Positions 49,701 to 60,955 of a DNA stretch of 64,000 nucleotides are shown piece after piece (position 1 is the stretch's first letter; each line of letters starts with the position of its first letter). A program made the position numbers and the translations under genes. Under the pieces are notes generated by a model. The model saw only the letters and a program-made list of their open reading frames with translations. It was not told the DNA's origin and did not search any database. This DNA is from Glandiceps talaboti (taxonomy: Eukaryota; Hemichordata; Enteropneusta; Spengelidae): contig NC_135565.1 of NCBI RefSeq assembly GCF_964340395.1, forward strand, positions 3,071,142-3,135,141. Reading direction: 5' to 3'.

Positions 49701-51482
49701 TACACTTAGCTATCACATTAATTACTACGTACACTTAGCTATCACATTAATTACTACGTACACTTAGCTATCACATTAATTACTACGTACACTTAGCTAT
49801 CACATTAACTACTACGTACACTTAGCTATCACATTAACTACTACGTACACTTAGCTATCACATTAACTACTACGTACACTTAGCTATCACATTGACTACA
49901 TACACTTAGCTATCACATTAATTACTACGTACACTTAGCTATCACATTAATTACTACGTACACTTAGCTATCACATTAATTACTACGTACACTTAGCTAT
50001 CACAATGACTACGTACACTTAGCTATCACATTAATTACTACGTACACTTAGCTATTACATTGACTACGTACACTTAGATATCACATTAATTACTACGTAC
50101 ACTTAGCTATCACATTAATTACTACGTACACTTAGCTATCACATTAACTACGTACACTTAGCTATCACATTAATTACTACGTACACTTAGCTATCACAAT
50201 GACTACGTACACTTAGCTATCACATTAATTACTACGTACACTTAGCTATTACATTGACTACGTACACTTAGCTATCACATTAATTACTACGTACACTAAG
50301 CTATCACATTAATTACTACGTACACTTAGCTATCACATTAATTACTACGTACACTTAGCTATCACATTAATTACTACGTACACTTAGCTATCACATTAAT
50401 TACTACGTACACTTAGCTATCACATTAATTACTACGTACACTTAGCTATCACATTAATTACTACGTACACTTAGCTATCACATTAATTACTACGTACACT
50501 TAGCTATCACATTAATTACTACGTACACTTAGATATCACATTAATTACTACGTACACTTAGCTATCACATTGACTACGTACACTTAGCTATCACATTAAT
50601 TACTACGTACACTTAGCTATCACATTGACTACATACACTTAGCTATCACATTAATTACTATGTACACATAGCTATCACCTTAATTACTATGTGCACTTAG
50701 CTATCACAATGACTACGTACACTTAGCTATCACAACGACTACGTACACTTAGCTATCACATTGATTACTACGTACACTTAGCTATCACATTGATTACTAC
50801 GTACACTTAGCTATCACATTAATTACTACGTACACGCTGCTCTCACATTGACTACGTACACTTAGCTATCACATTAATTACTACGTACACTTAGATATCA
50901 CATTAATTACTACGTACACTTAGCTATCACATTGATTACTACGTACACTTAGCTATCACATTAATTACTACGTACACTTAGCTATCACATTAATTACTAC
51001 GTACACTTAGCTATCACATTAACTACTACGTACACTTAGCTATCACATTAACTACTACATACACTTAGCTATCACAATGACTACGTACACTTAGCTATCA
51101 CATTAATTACTACGTACACTTAGCTATCACATTAATGACTACGTACACTTAGCTATCACATTGACTACGTATACTTAGCTATCACATTAATTACTACGTA
51201 CACTTAGCTATCACAATTACTACGTACACTTAGCTATCACATTGACTACGTACACTTAGCTATCACATTAATTACTACGTATACTTAGCTATCACATTAA
51301 TTACTACGTACACTTAGCTATCACATTAATTACTACGTACACTTAGCTATCACAATGACTACGTACACTTAGCTATCACATTAATTACTACATACACTTA
51401 GCTATCACATTAATTACTACGTACACGCTGCTCTCACATTGACTACGTACACTTAGCTATCACATTAATTACGTACACGTAA
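37784..51482. repeat. 29/26-bp satellite array, about 480 units
   Basis: The main unit is TTAATTACTACGTACACTTA followed by GCTATCACA (29 bp). A shorter form, with TTGACTACG in place of TTAATTACTACG, is 26 bp. The array is 13.7 kb long without interruption, and each unit has one CpG within TACGTA. Variant positions include CTTAGC/CTTTGC/CTGAGC/CATAGC, TACGTA/TATGTA/TACATA and CTATCAC/CTATGAC/ATATCAC/CTGTCAC. CTTTGC dominates about 20 consecutive units at 39020-39610. The right end stops at a 16-bp perfect palindrome, ACACGTAATTACGTGT (51475-51490). No long open frame exists because the unit contains TAA and TAG. Confidence 0.98.
40260..49010. repeat. 4.35-kb tandem segmental duplication inside the satellite
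   Basis: About 40260-44635 and 44636-49010 carry the same order of variant units. Landmarks: TTAACTATCAC at 40444 and 44820 (4376 apart), the rare CGTACATTTA at 43361 and 47708 (4347), and the unique CAATGACTCC at 44381 and 48728 (4347). The 29-bp change in offset is one extra unit near 40500 in the first copy. Order and variants agree everywhere I compared, so the event is recent, unless it is an assembly artefact. The copies lie head to tail with no gap. Confidence 0.85.
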
Positions 51483-51490
51483 TTACGTGT

Positions 51491-53099
51491 TGTAGTCGTT
51501 CAAGACTGTAACTTGTAGCCGTTGCATGTGACAATCAAACAATTATTTATCGTTTCCTTGCTGACGATCAGTATATCTGCCGATCACGTGACGTCTTGAA
51601 ACGCTGACGGCGCCAGTTTAAACTGAGGTGAGGGTTGACATGGTAAGTCACTGTGTTTTATGTTATCAAGGTAAGGATGTCAACATTTGTCTCAACCTAT
51701 CATACTTAGGCACAAATTATTTTCACTAGTCGCACATGATTGGAACAACAATCATTGCACGCACAAACACACGCACACACACACACATGTATATATATAG
51801 TATTGAGTAGCAATTCGTATTTCTGAAAAATTCACAGAGGTCGTGTATCAGATAAATTCGTACACGATAACACCTGAATACAATATCGACATAATCGGTG
51901 TCGATAGGTGCATTTTTCATCATACTGCTCTGGAAATCGAACATATTCTATATATGGTTTGGTATGACCACCTGTAATATAGAATATCACGCTTTTAACG
52001 GATTATTGTGATGTGTTTAAAGTGACGTAATCATATGATATGCATGGATTTAGTCCAAGTCACTGAAGTGAAATGAAATGATAATTGGTTTTCTAAATTG
52101 CAAGTTAACCTAGTATTTATTATTATCACACGGTCTGGCGTGCAGCAAATCTGCTTCAATGATACAAATCTAAGACGGAGTGTATGACAAGGGCGGAGAA
52201 TGGATGATAAAACGTTAACGTTATAAACACGGCACAGTTACATTAAGATTTCTTGCTGCCAGCGTGACAATTTTTTTTTCGTGTATTGCAACCTACGCTC
52301 CACAAATAAAGCCTTAATTTGTTATTTTGCCACATTATAATGTTGTCACTACATCCTTTAATTTAAGTCTGCTGTCCACTAACATTTCTCTGTCCCCTTG
52401 TCAGCCTATTAACGTCTTCAGACAGCTCATTGTTGTCTAGGTCTCCATTCATAATACCTCAATATTTGACTCTTCAAACATCAGACGTCTTCATTTTAAA
52501 TCAGTTGTTGCTATGGCAACCACGGGAAATAACCGAGCACACTCGGTATTATGAGTCCGGCTGATAGCAATAGTCACGTGACGAAAAAAGACAACGGAAT
52601 GAGCCCTCCTGATTAGCCATGATTGGTAACATGAGACTCTCCTTTAGATATCTTTTGAATGCAATTACCGGTGTATTCATTATCAACGTCACGTATTTAA
52701 GTAGGAACGCATCGACAGATATCTAGAAATCCATCTACTAGGGGTAAACCATTTGATGTCGGGGGAGGCACGATGATTTGGACCCAACAGCAATTTATTT
52801 TCAACCACTATGACAGCAAATGTTTTGAGGGCAACTAGATAGCAACTTGTTTTGTCAACGAGGAGTACAGCACATTTGTTTTAAATATATGATTTAAATT
52901 TGACTTTTCGTCGCGTCGTGTCGCGTCGTGTCACTTTTTACTTTTGAAAATGAATTTTCTCATAACAGGAGATATACATGATGAATTTAGCTTATTTCAA
53001 AAGTATGATGTAACAATGACAGCAGCTTATTCCCAAAGTAGCTAGTAAAATTGGAAAGTAGGCAGTAAAAGTTGAACAGAAGTTTGAGAGAGCCAAGTG
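51491..53099. other. Unassigned DNA, gene-flank-like
   Basis: After the satellite the sequence becomes non-repetitive with CpG-containing motifs. A CACGTGACGTC motif lies at 51585-51595. A possible first-exon end, GACATG/GTAAGT, lies near 51640. No coding frame is supported; the frame at 51726-51944 on the minus strand spans an (AC)n run. Confidence 0.45.
52507..52625. promoter_or_regulatory. Possible promoter cluster: X-box, palindromic E-box, CCAAT box
   Basis: GTTGCTATGGCAAC (52507-52520) differs at one base from the palindromic RFX X-box GTTGCCATGGCAAC. ACCGAG-CACA-CTCGGT (52532-52547) is a small palindrome. GTCACGTGAC (52573-52582) is a perfect palindromic E-box of the USF/bHLH-Zip type. 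ATTGG, an inverted CCAAT box, follows near 52622. The clustering within 120 bp is suggestive. No associated gene could be identified, and short motifs can occur by chance. Confidence 0.3.
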
Positions 53100-53480
53100 G
53101 GGGGGGGGGGGTATGTGAGGAGGCCTGGAGATTTTTGAATTCCAAGGACTAAAAGAATGCTTTGTGGTACTATTTTAACATGTCAATGTAGTAAGAATAC
53201 CAGGTAAACGTTGAATCAAAATACAAGGGAGTACGTTTGCTGTGGGTATCCCTAGAAATGTCTTGAAATTCAAGAACTAAATGAATGCTTTGTGATGCTA
53301 TAAAGATGTCAAAGTGGCAACAATACTAGTTAAACTTTGGAATATAAATACAAGAGAGCAGCGTAGGGGTGGGTACGGGAGTGGAATTCCCCTCCCTCTC
53401 ACCCCTAGACATTTCTGAAATTCAAGGAATAAAAGAGTGCTATCTGGTGTTATTTCAACATTTCAAGTGATAACAATATA
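53100..53480. repeat. Three diverged roughly 130-150-bp tandem units after a poly-G tract
   Basis: A G tract at 53100-53111 is followed by three units sharing GAATTCCAAGGACTAAAAGA-like starts, ATGCTTTGTG(G/A)T, CAA(C/T)A(A/C)TA...TAAAC(G/T)TTG and AATACAAG(G/A)GAG. They begin near 53137, 53270 and 53412. The layout (homopolymer plus a few core repeats) resembles the other dispersed elements in the window. Confidence 0.55.
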
Positions 53481-54182
53481 ACCTGCCTGATCACAATTGA
53501 TATTTGAATTCAGAAGACTAACACCAAGCTAAGAAAAATGGTACCCCTTCGTAGTAATTAAAATCTGATGTCGTGAATACGTACGTTACCAGATATGCAC
53601 ACTGACATGCTGAAATAAGTACATATATATCGAGTGCTGACTTACTCCGTCTGCAAGTATGTTTCGTCCTGATTAGCTACTGAACGCGAGATTTGAACGA
53701 GATCACTCCCGGAACAACAAATTCGAAAAATAAACTACAATAAACAAATGACGGGGAGGTCACCATGACGGTAAATAAAGAAATTTAGCTGTATTCACTA
53801 CATCAGATTTTTACATATATCGCTGTTATTAGTTTTACACAGTTACCTGTTCTCCTTGCATGGCACTTCACACCCCTGTCCATAAATAACGTAACGGTAC
53901 CTCGAAGCGCTCTCAACAACATGCACTTTACGGCGCATCGTTTTGTATCTTAAAAGATAAGATATTTCGAAGATAACAATCTTGAAGAAAATCTTTTTGT
54001 TACACCATAATAGGATTGGTGACCATGAACATTGGTGTACATTTCACAGATCAAAGTATTCGTATAATATTTTGTGATAATGAAAACGGAAATTTTTTTA
54101 AATGTTTTTTAAAACGTACCATAGTTGTGTACGACTGGCAAGCTATTAGTGAAAATGCATCTTTTCTCCTCATCTATGTAAA
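53481..54182. other. Unassigned DNA
   Basis: Non-repetitive, without a supported gene. Confidence 0.55.
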
Positions 54183-54183
54183 A

Positions 54184-54228
<45 letters not shown>

Positions 54229-54504
54229 GCCTGCCTGCCTGCCTGCCTGCATGTATGTATGTATGCATGCATGCATGCATGCATGCATGCATGCATGTAT
54301 GTATGTATGTATGTATGTATGTATGTATGTATGTGTGTGTATGTGTGTATGTGTGTATGTATGTATGTATGTATGTATGTATGTATGTATGTGTGTGTGT
54401 ATGTATGTATGTATGTATGTATGTATGTATGTATGCGTGTATGTATGTATGTATGTATGTGTATGCGTGTGTGTATGTATGTATGTATGTATGTATGTAT
54501 GTAC
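54183..54504. repeat. (TGTC)(TGCC)(ATGC)(ATGT) compound tetranucleotide array
   Basis: Blocks of TGTC, TGCC, ATGC and ATGT tetranucleotides follow each other over 320 bp with occasional GTGT interruptions. Neighbouring blocks differ by single substitutions, consistent with mutation and slippage from one ancestral tract. Open frames up to 192 codons (Cys/Val/Met or Thr/His/Ile) on both strands are artefacts. Confidence 0.97.
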
Positions 54505-54955
54505 AGATTGGTGAATGTACCCTTTGAAATTGACAAAACAATTACCAGTATACGCAATTCCCTGTATTCCTCATCATGTTGTGTTGATCTATGAAATGTT
54601 TTGATATGATATTGTTTGTAGCCTATGCATAAAACATACATCAGTGCAATGACCGTCATGCTTGGCATGAACTCTAGACTGTAATATTCACTGAATATAA
54701 GCGACACATCTACTCATCTACTAGCTGCTTTCTATAAACCTTGCATCGACGTCATTTAGAGCCTACAACGAGTTGTTCACAAACAGTAAAAGGAGATCAT
54801 ATGTGCTGTAACGTGTAATTGTTCAAAATTTCTCATTACAGCTGTCTCATTTGTTACGTTTAGACCTTCAGGGACCTTGTTATCTTGGCTATTTGAAAAG
54901 CAACTCCATTTGTAGCAATCAGATGTAGTGTCAGTACAACTAAACAACACATATC
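54505..54955. other. Unassigned DNA, possible 5' UTR or promoter of the next exon
   Basis: Non-repetitive DNA between the microsatellite and the candidate first exon at 54956. No TATA box is placed convincingly. Confidence 0.45.
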
Positions 54956-55060
54956 ATGGACCGACAACCAAAACGACGACAACCAGGTGTTGGATTTACT
55001 CATAAAAATTCGGAAGATTTGCTGCCGTTGGATATGCGTGTTGGTACTTCTAAAGATGCG
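54956..55060 (+). CDS. Candidate first coding exon, unknown gene
   Basis: An ATG with A at -3 and G at +4 opens 35 codons, MDRQPKRRQPGVGFTHKNSE followed by DLLPLDMRVGTSKDA. They end exactly at a strong GTGAGT donor (55061), phase 0. Composition is balanced and hydrophilic with a basic N-terminus. The frame continues into the following (GA)n microsatellite only by read-through. A 64-codon frame at 55942-56136 (RGSKDVGITCTKRGQQYMIW..., TAA) could be a downstream exon, but the visible acceptors near it do not match phase 0, so an intermediate exon or another partner would be needed. I do not recognise the protein. Confidence 0.3.
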
Positions 55061-55160
55061 GTGAGTACGCGATATCATATTGACAAAGGTTTTGATATTT
55101 ATAAGAGCACTTTAGCAGTGACATCTGAAGACACAGTCACATGTTGCGACGTCATTATTC

Positions 55161-55162
<2 letters not shown>

Positions 55163-55234
<72 letters not shown>
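55163..55234. repeat. (GA)36 microsatellite
   Basis: Uninterrupted GA dinucleotides over 72 bp, about 100 bp into the putative first intron. It creates Arg/Glu frames forward and Leu/Ser frames in reverse. Confidence 0.98.
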
Positions 55235-55239
<5 letters not shown>

Positions 55240-56390
55240 AAACAGGGATAAACAGAAAGACATACTGTAACAGAAACAAAAAGATTGAGAGACACAGAGA
55301 GACAAACACAAATATTATAATACTCAAACCTAACAGTCAGAGAGAGATGGACAGAAATTCAGCATGGGCACGGGGCACAATAATACAACTATGGAATATA
55401 GAGCGTTGCGGTTGCTTGCATGAAGTGAGCTTCAAGTAGAGACAATTTAGGTAAAGACAACAAGATAACTGACACAAAACAACAGCCGGTGCCTCTGATG
55501 TCGGTCGACGGAAAGCTTTATGACTTTGTTTATATCTGTCATGTTCTAAAATAAACTCCCACGGTGTTCTAGGACTGTTCATGCCGTCAACGTGACTTCC
55601 TTTTACTGCTGATAACATTAAATAAGATTGTACAAGACGAACCATAGCATATACCATTTCTCGGTAGGGTTGGTCTTTGAATTTTGAAATGTTACATCTT
55701 AATGTTGGTGAAATGAAACCGAGTGGTGTGTATTTTTGATTATGGAATGTTTAGTCTATTACAAAATAATTGGCAAGAAATAGCATTTATTACTTCGATA
55801 TACGTACATTAGATTATCAATGCCGACACAACACACAGCCAAAATGGAATGAGCGATGGGAAGAGAGATACTGTTAACTTACGTATACTGACAGCAAACT
55901 AAGGCCCGTACACCACACACGTATTTGTACAGTCACATAATGTGTCGACCAGAATTGAAGTCATCTTTTTGCAAATCAGAGGTAGCAAAGATGTCGGAAT
56001 TACATGTACCAAGCGAGGACAACAGTACATGATTTGGTATAGCATGTTTACAGAAGGCATTGTTTACCCTTGCATGCCGATGGGAAAGCCAAAGTCGATT
56101 ATCTACATGTCGGACAAGCAGTTGGGTTTGAAATAATGATAAATTGATAACATGTCGAGTATTTTTGTTCCAACTCTCACAACTTTTGAGCGTAAATTTA
56201 CATGAACCATTTTCCGAGGGATGACTTCATTTTGTAAAAGTAATGCTACGTGTGTGCCTGCTGGATAACAAAATAAATCATTCGAAGTACATGAATAGAC
56301 AAAATAATAAATCCATTTCAATACTGATTTCAGTGATCAACAAATAACATGTTGTATGTAGCTTGAATTATAATAAGATGAAGTTGTTAC

Positions 56391-56432
<42 letters not shown>

Positions 56433-57710
56433 ATACGAAATTGAATTTAATATTATACTTCATAATGGTATGAGCCTCTGGTATGAGCCACACTGTCCCA
56501 TTTGATCATTATCACATGCAGTGTCCTAATCAGTAAACAGAGTGTGTCACCGGGGATCCTGTGGTGTTTATACTTTGAAAAGTTACCGACACTGATTATA
56601 TTGTATGTCTTTGCTTGAAACTTGTCTCATTCTTCATTGCCACAAGCAAGCAACCGCAACGCTGTTATTTCCAAAGTTGTAAGAGATTGGTCAAAATATA
56701 CGGCGGAGGGGGGATCTGAGGGGTGGATTACTTTAAAAATGTGCAAAACTATAAAGGGGTGGGGTAACTCAAATATTGAGGAGTGAATGGGGATGGCTAC
56801 TATATTTCACAAACATATATTCAAATATACAACACACTCATATACATAAGATGGAATTTAAAGAGTCATGCTTCCCCTGTCAAAAGGTTCGTGGCTTTGC
56901 CGCAATAATGTAAACTTCACTTACTTGTGTTTAATTTTGACAACCATGAACACGTGTGTCTGCCTTAAGGGGAAAACCATTTCATTTCGGGGGGGGGGGT
57001 GGGGTGGAGGAAGTGTGTATGGCAGCAATTGTTTTCCCATCACTGTGACATCAATTTTTTTATATTGTCATTCCTGCATCAAATTATTTTTTCCATATGC
57101 AGAAGCAATGTAATTTTTTTTCTCGTTTACAAATTTGTTAAATGCGGTTCATAACTATACCTACATGTCACTGGTTCACTGACAACTAACTTGTTCTGTG
57201 TAAGTAACAATAAGTAGCAGTGTACAATCCATGCTTCTGCTATTTAAATTTTATGTACAAGAGATAGCTGGTAAAAATCCATGAGGAGCTGACTGATCTG
57301 GGGAGTAACATAGGGCTTGCTCACAAATATTGAAAATATTAGCACTGTCTTAGGCAGCGCACCTCCAGAGAAAATGAGAGAATCGGATTCCCAAATTTTG
57401 CTGATTTCAGCACATCGCAACACTTTTTTTTTACTTCTGTCTTTTGGAACAATTTTTTTCTCAACCCATTACAGGATCAAATTATTTTTTTTCTCCTTCA
57501 ACTGCCGACAATTTTTCCTAAAATCCTCCACCCACCCACCTGAAATCGAATGGTTCTTCCCTAATGTCTCTTTCTCTAATATAACTATTACAGAATTGAT
57601 GTACACTGGAATGTCAAAAGGCTAAATGCACCAGGTATTAATTTAAAAGATATCCATATTAAGTATCATCCAGTATATAAATGACTATTTATTTGTTGAC
57701 TTTTGTTATT

Positions 57711-57753
<43 letters not shown>

Positions 57754-57804
57754 TCTTTAAGAAATATTTTTGGGTTGGCTTACTAAAACATCATGTGTAA
57801 GGAA
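55235..57804. other. Unassigned DNA with simple repeats and G-rich tracts
   Basis: It contains (GTT)n at 56391-56432, (TTTA)n at 57708-57754 and poly-G stretches at about 56987-57008. The G-rich tract follows AAACCATTTCATTTCGG, which resembles TAAACCATTTGATGTCGG at 52745-52762, so a dispersed element is likely. Frames at 55337-55657 (minus) and 57317-57625 (plus) lack support beyond length. Confidence 0.5.
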
Positions 57805-57933
57805 GCCGTCAGTAATTACAAGGGGAGGGTCGGGGGAAATCAAGCTCGGTCTGTGGCATGCCGGCATAAAATGTAACACTCCCCCTAATCAATTGTGCTA
57901 AAAAATGCCCCCCCCCCTGTAATTACTAAAGGC
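57805..57933. mobile_element. 129-bp MITE with G/C-rich TIRs
   Basis: The left end, GCCGTCAGTAATTACAAGGG (57805-57824), is mirrored at the right by CCCCCCCTGTAATTACTAAA (57911-57930) plus GGC. They share AGTAATTACA and the adjoining G/C run. The interior of about 80 bp is unique and non-coding. Size and ends fit a miniature inverted-repeat element. I see no clear target duplication. Confidence 0.55.
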
Positions 57934-58029
57934 TCGCTAAAGCTTCATTAACGTGGGGGCACTTGAAAAATGAGGAAGACAAATAAAATAGAAGCAACAG
58001 AAGACATTGTCACTAATGTAAAAGCAGTG

Positions 58030-60955
58030 TAGACGAAAGTGATATCAGTAAAGACAGTGACAGTACAGACAGTAGTTATGATTTAGACATAGTGGAAGAA
58101 AACAGTGACAGTGCAGACAGTAGTTATGATTTAGACATAGTGGAATAAAACAGTGACAGTGCAGACAGTAGTTGTGATTTAGACATAGTAGAAGAAAACA
58201 GTGACAGTACAGACAGTAGTTGTGATTTAGACATAGTGGAATAAAACAGTGACAGTGCAGACAGTAGTTATGATTTAGACATAGTGGAAGAAGACAGTGA
58301 CAGTACAGACAGTAGTTGTGATTTAGACATAGTAGAAGAAAACAGTGACAGTGCAGACAGTAGTTATGATTTAGACATAGTGGAAGAAAACAGTGACAGT
58401 ACAGACAGTAGTTGTGATTTAGACATAGTAGAAGAAAACAGTGACAGTACAGACAGTAGTTGTGATTTAGACATAGTGGAAGAAGAATTTGGTTTAGAAG
58501 AAGACAGTGACAGTGCAGACAGTAGTTGTGATTTAGACATAGTAGAAGAAAACAGTGACAGTGCAGACAGTAGTTATGATTTAGACATAGTAGAAGAAAA
58601 CAGTGACAGTGCAGACAGTAGTTGTGATTTAGACATAGTGGAAGAAGAGATTGGTTTAGAAGAAGACAGTGACAGTGCAGACAGTAGTTATGATTTAGAC
58701 ATAGTGGAAGAAAACAGTGACAGTGCAGACAGTAGTTGTGATTTAGACATAGTGGAAGAAGAGATTGGTTTAGAAGAAAACAGTGACAGTGCAGACAGTA
58801 GTTATGATTTAGACATAATGGAAGAAAACAGTGACAGTGCAGACAGTAGTTGTGATTTAGACATAGTAGAAGAAGACAGTGACAGTGCAGACAGTAGTTA
58901 TGATTTAGACATAGTGGAAGAAAACAGTGACAGTGCAGACAGTAGTTATGATTTAGACATAGTAGAAGAAAACAGTGACAGTGCAGACAGTAGTTGTGAT
59001 TTAGACATAGTGGAAGAAAACAGTGACAGTGCAGACAGTAGTTGTGATTTAGACATAGTGGAAGAAAACAGTGACAGTACAGACAGTAGTTGTGATTTAG
59101 ACATAGTGGAAGAAAACAGTGACAGTGCAGACAGTAGTTGTGATTTAGACATAGTGGAAGAAAACAGTGACAGTGCAGACAGTAGTTGTGATTTAGACAT
59201 AGTAGAAGAAAACAGTGACAGTGCAGACAGTAGTTGTGATTTAGACATAGTGAAAGAAAACAGTGACAGTGCAGACAGTAGTTGTGATTTAGACATAGTG
59301 GAAGAAAACAGTGACAGTGCAGACAGTAGTTATGATTTAGACATAGTAGAAGAAAACAGTGACAGTGCAGACAGTAGTTGTGATTTAGACATAGTAGAAG
59401 AAAACAGTGACAGTGCAGACAGTAGTTGTGATTTAGACATAGTAGAAGAAAACAGTGACAGTGCAGACAGTAGTTATGATTTAGACATAGTGGAAGAAAA
59501 CAGTGACAGTGCAGACAGTAGTTATGATTTAGACATAGTGGAAGAAAACAGTGACAGTGCAGACAGTAGTTATGATTTAGACATAGTGGAAGAAAACAGT
59601 GACAGTGCAGACAGTAGTTGTGATTTAGACATAGTAGAAGAAGAATTTGGTTTAGAAGAAGACAGTGACAGTGCAGACAGTAGTTGTGATTTAGACATAG
59701 TGGAAGAAGAGATTGGTTTAGAAGAAAACAGTGACAGTGCAGACAGTAGTTGTGATTTAGACATAGTAGAAGAAGAATTTGGTTTAGAAGAAGACAGTGA
59801 CAGTGCAGACAGTAGTTGTGATTTAGACATAGTGGAAGAAGAGATTGGTTTAGAAGAAAACAGTGACAGTGCAGACAGTAGTTGTGATTTAGACATAGTG
59901 GAAGAAAACAGTGACAGTGCAGACAGTAGTTGTGATTTAGACATAGTGGAAGAAAACAGTGACAGTGCAGACAGTAGTTGTGATTTAGACATAGTGGAAG
60001 AAAACAGTGACAGTGCAGACAGTAGTTGTGATTTAGACATAGTGGAAGAAAACAGTGACAGTACAGACAGTAGTTGTGATTTAGACATAGTGGAAGAAGA
60101 GATTGGTTTAGAAGAAGACAGTGACAGTGCAGACAGTAGTTGTGATTTAGACATAGTGGAAGAAAACAGTGACAGTGCAGACAGTAGTTGTGATTTAGAC
60201 ATAGTGGAAGAAGACAGTGACAGTACAGACAGTAGTTGTGATTTAGACATAGTGGAAGAAAACAGTGACAGTGCAGACAGTAGTTGTGATTTAGACATAG
60301 TAGAAGAAAACAGTGACAGTGCAGACAGTAGTTGTGATTTAGACATAGTGGAAGAAGACAGTGACAGTACAGACAGTAGTTGTGATTTAGACATAGTGGA
60401 AGAAAACAGTGACAGTGCAGACAGTAGTTGTGATTTAGACATAGTGGAAGAAAACAGTGACAGTACAGACAGTAGTTATGATTTAGACATAGTGGAAGAA
60501 AACAGTGACAGTGCAGACAGTAGTTGTGATTTAGACATAGTAGAAGAAAACAGTGACAGTGCAGACAGTAGCTGTGATTTAGACATAGTGGAAGAAAACA
60601 GTGACAGTGCAGACAGTAGTTGTGATTTAGACATAGTGGAAGAAAACAGTGACAGTGCAGACAGTAGTTGTGATTTAGACATAGTAGAAGAAAACAGTGA
60701 CAGTGCAGACAGTAGTTGTGATTTAGACATAGTAGAAGAAAACAGTGACAGTGCAGACAGTAGTTGTGATTTAGACATAGTAGAAGAAAACAGTGACAGT
60801 GCAGACAGTAGTTGTGATTTAGACATAGTAGAAGAAAACAGTGACAGTGCAGACAGTAGTTGTGATTTAGACATAGTAGAAGAAAACAGTGACAGTACAG
60901 ACAGTAGTTGTGATTTAGACATAGTGGAAGAAGAGATTGGTTTAGAAGAAGACAG
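58030..60955. repeat. 48-bp tandem array, about 60 units
   Basis: The unit is AACAGTGACAGTGCAGACAG, then TAGTTGTGATTTAGACATAG, then TGGAAGAA. About nine units carry an extra 18 bp (GAATTTGGTTTAGAAGAA or GAGATTGGTTTAGAAGAA). Recurrent variants are GCA/ACA, TGT/TAT, GTG/GTA and GAC/AAC. The first units (58030-58250) contain two GAATAAAAC variants that put a stop into the otherwise open frame. Confidence 0.97.

Noticed and set aside
34161-51482. CRISPR-like array (26-29-bp regular repeats)
   Set aside because: Repeats are directly adjacent with no unique spacers, no cas genes are present, and the context is eukaryotic.
54016-54707. Frames of 114-192 codons on both strands
   Set aside because: They are translations of the TGTC/ATGT tetranucleotide tract with short random flanks.
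57317-57625. 102-codon forward frame
   Set aside because: It is Phe/Ser-rich from T-runs and overlaps what appears to be dispersed G- and T-rich repeat sequence.
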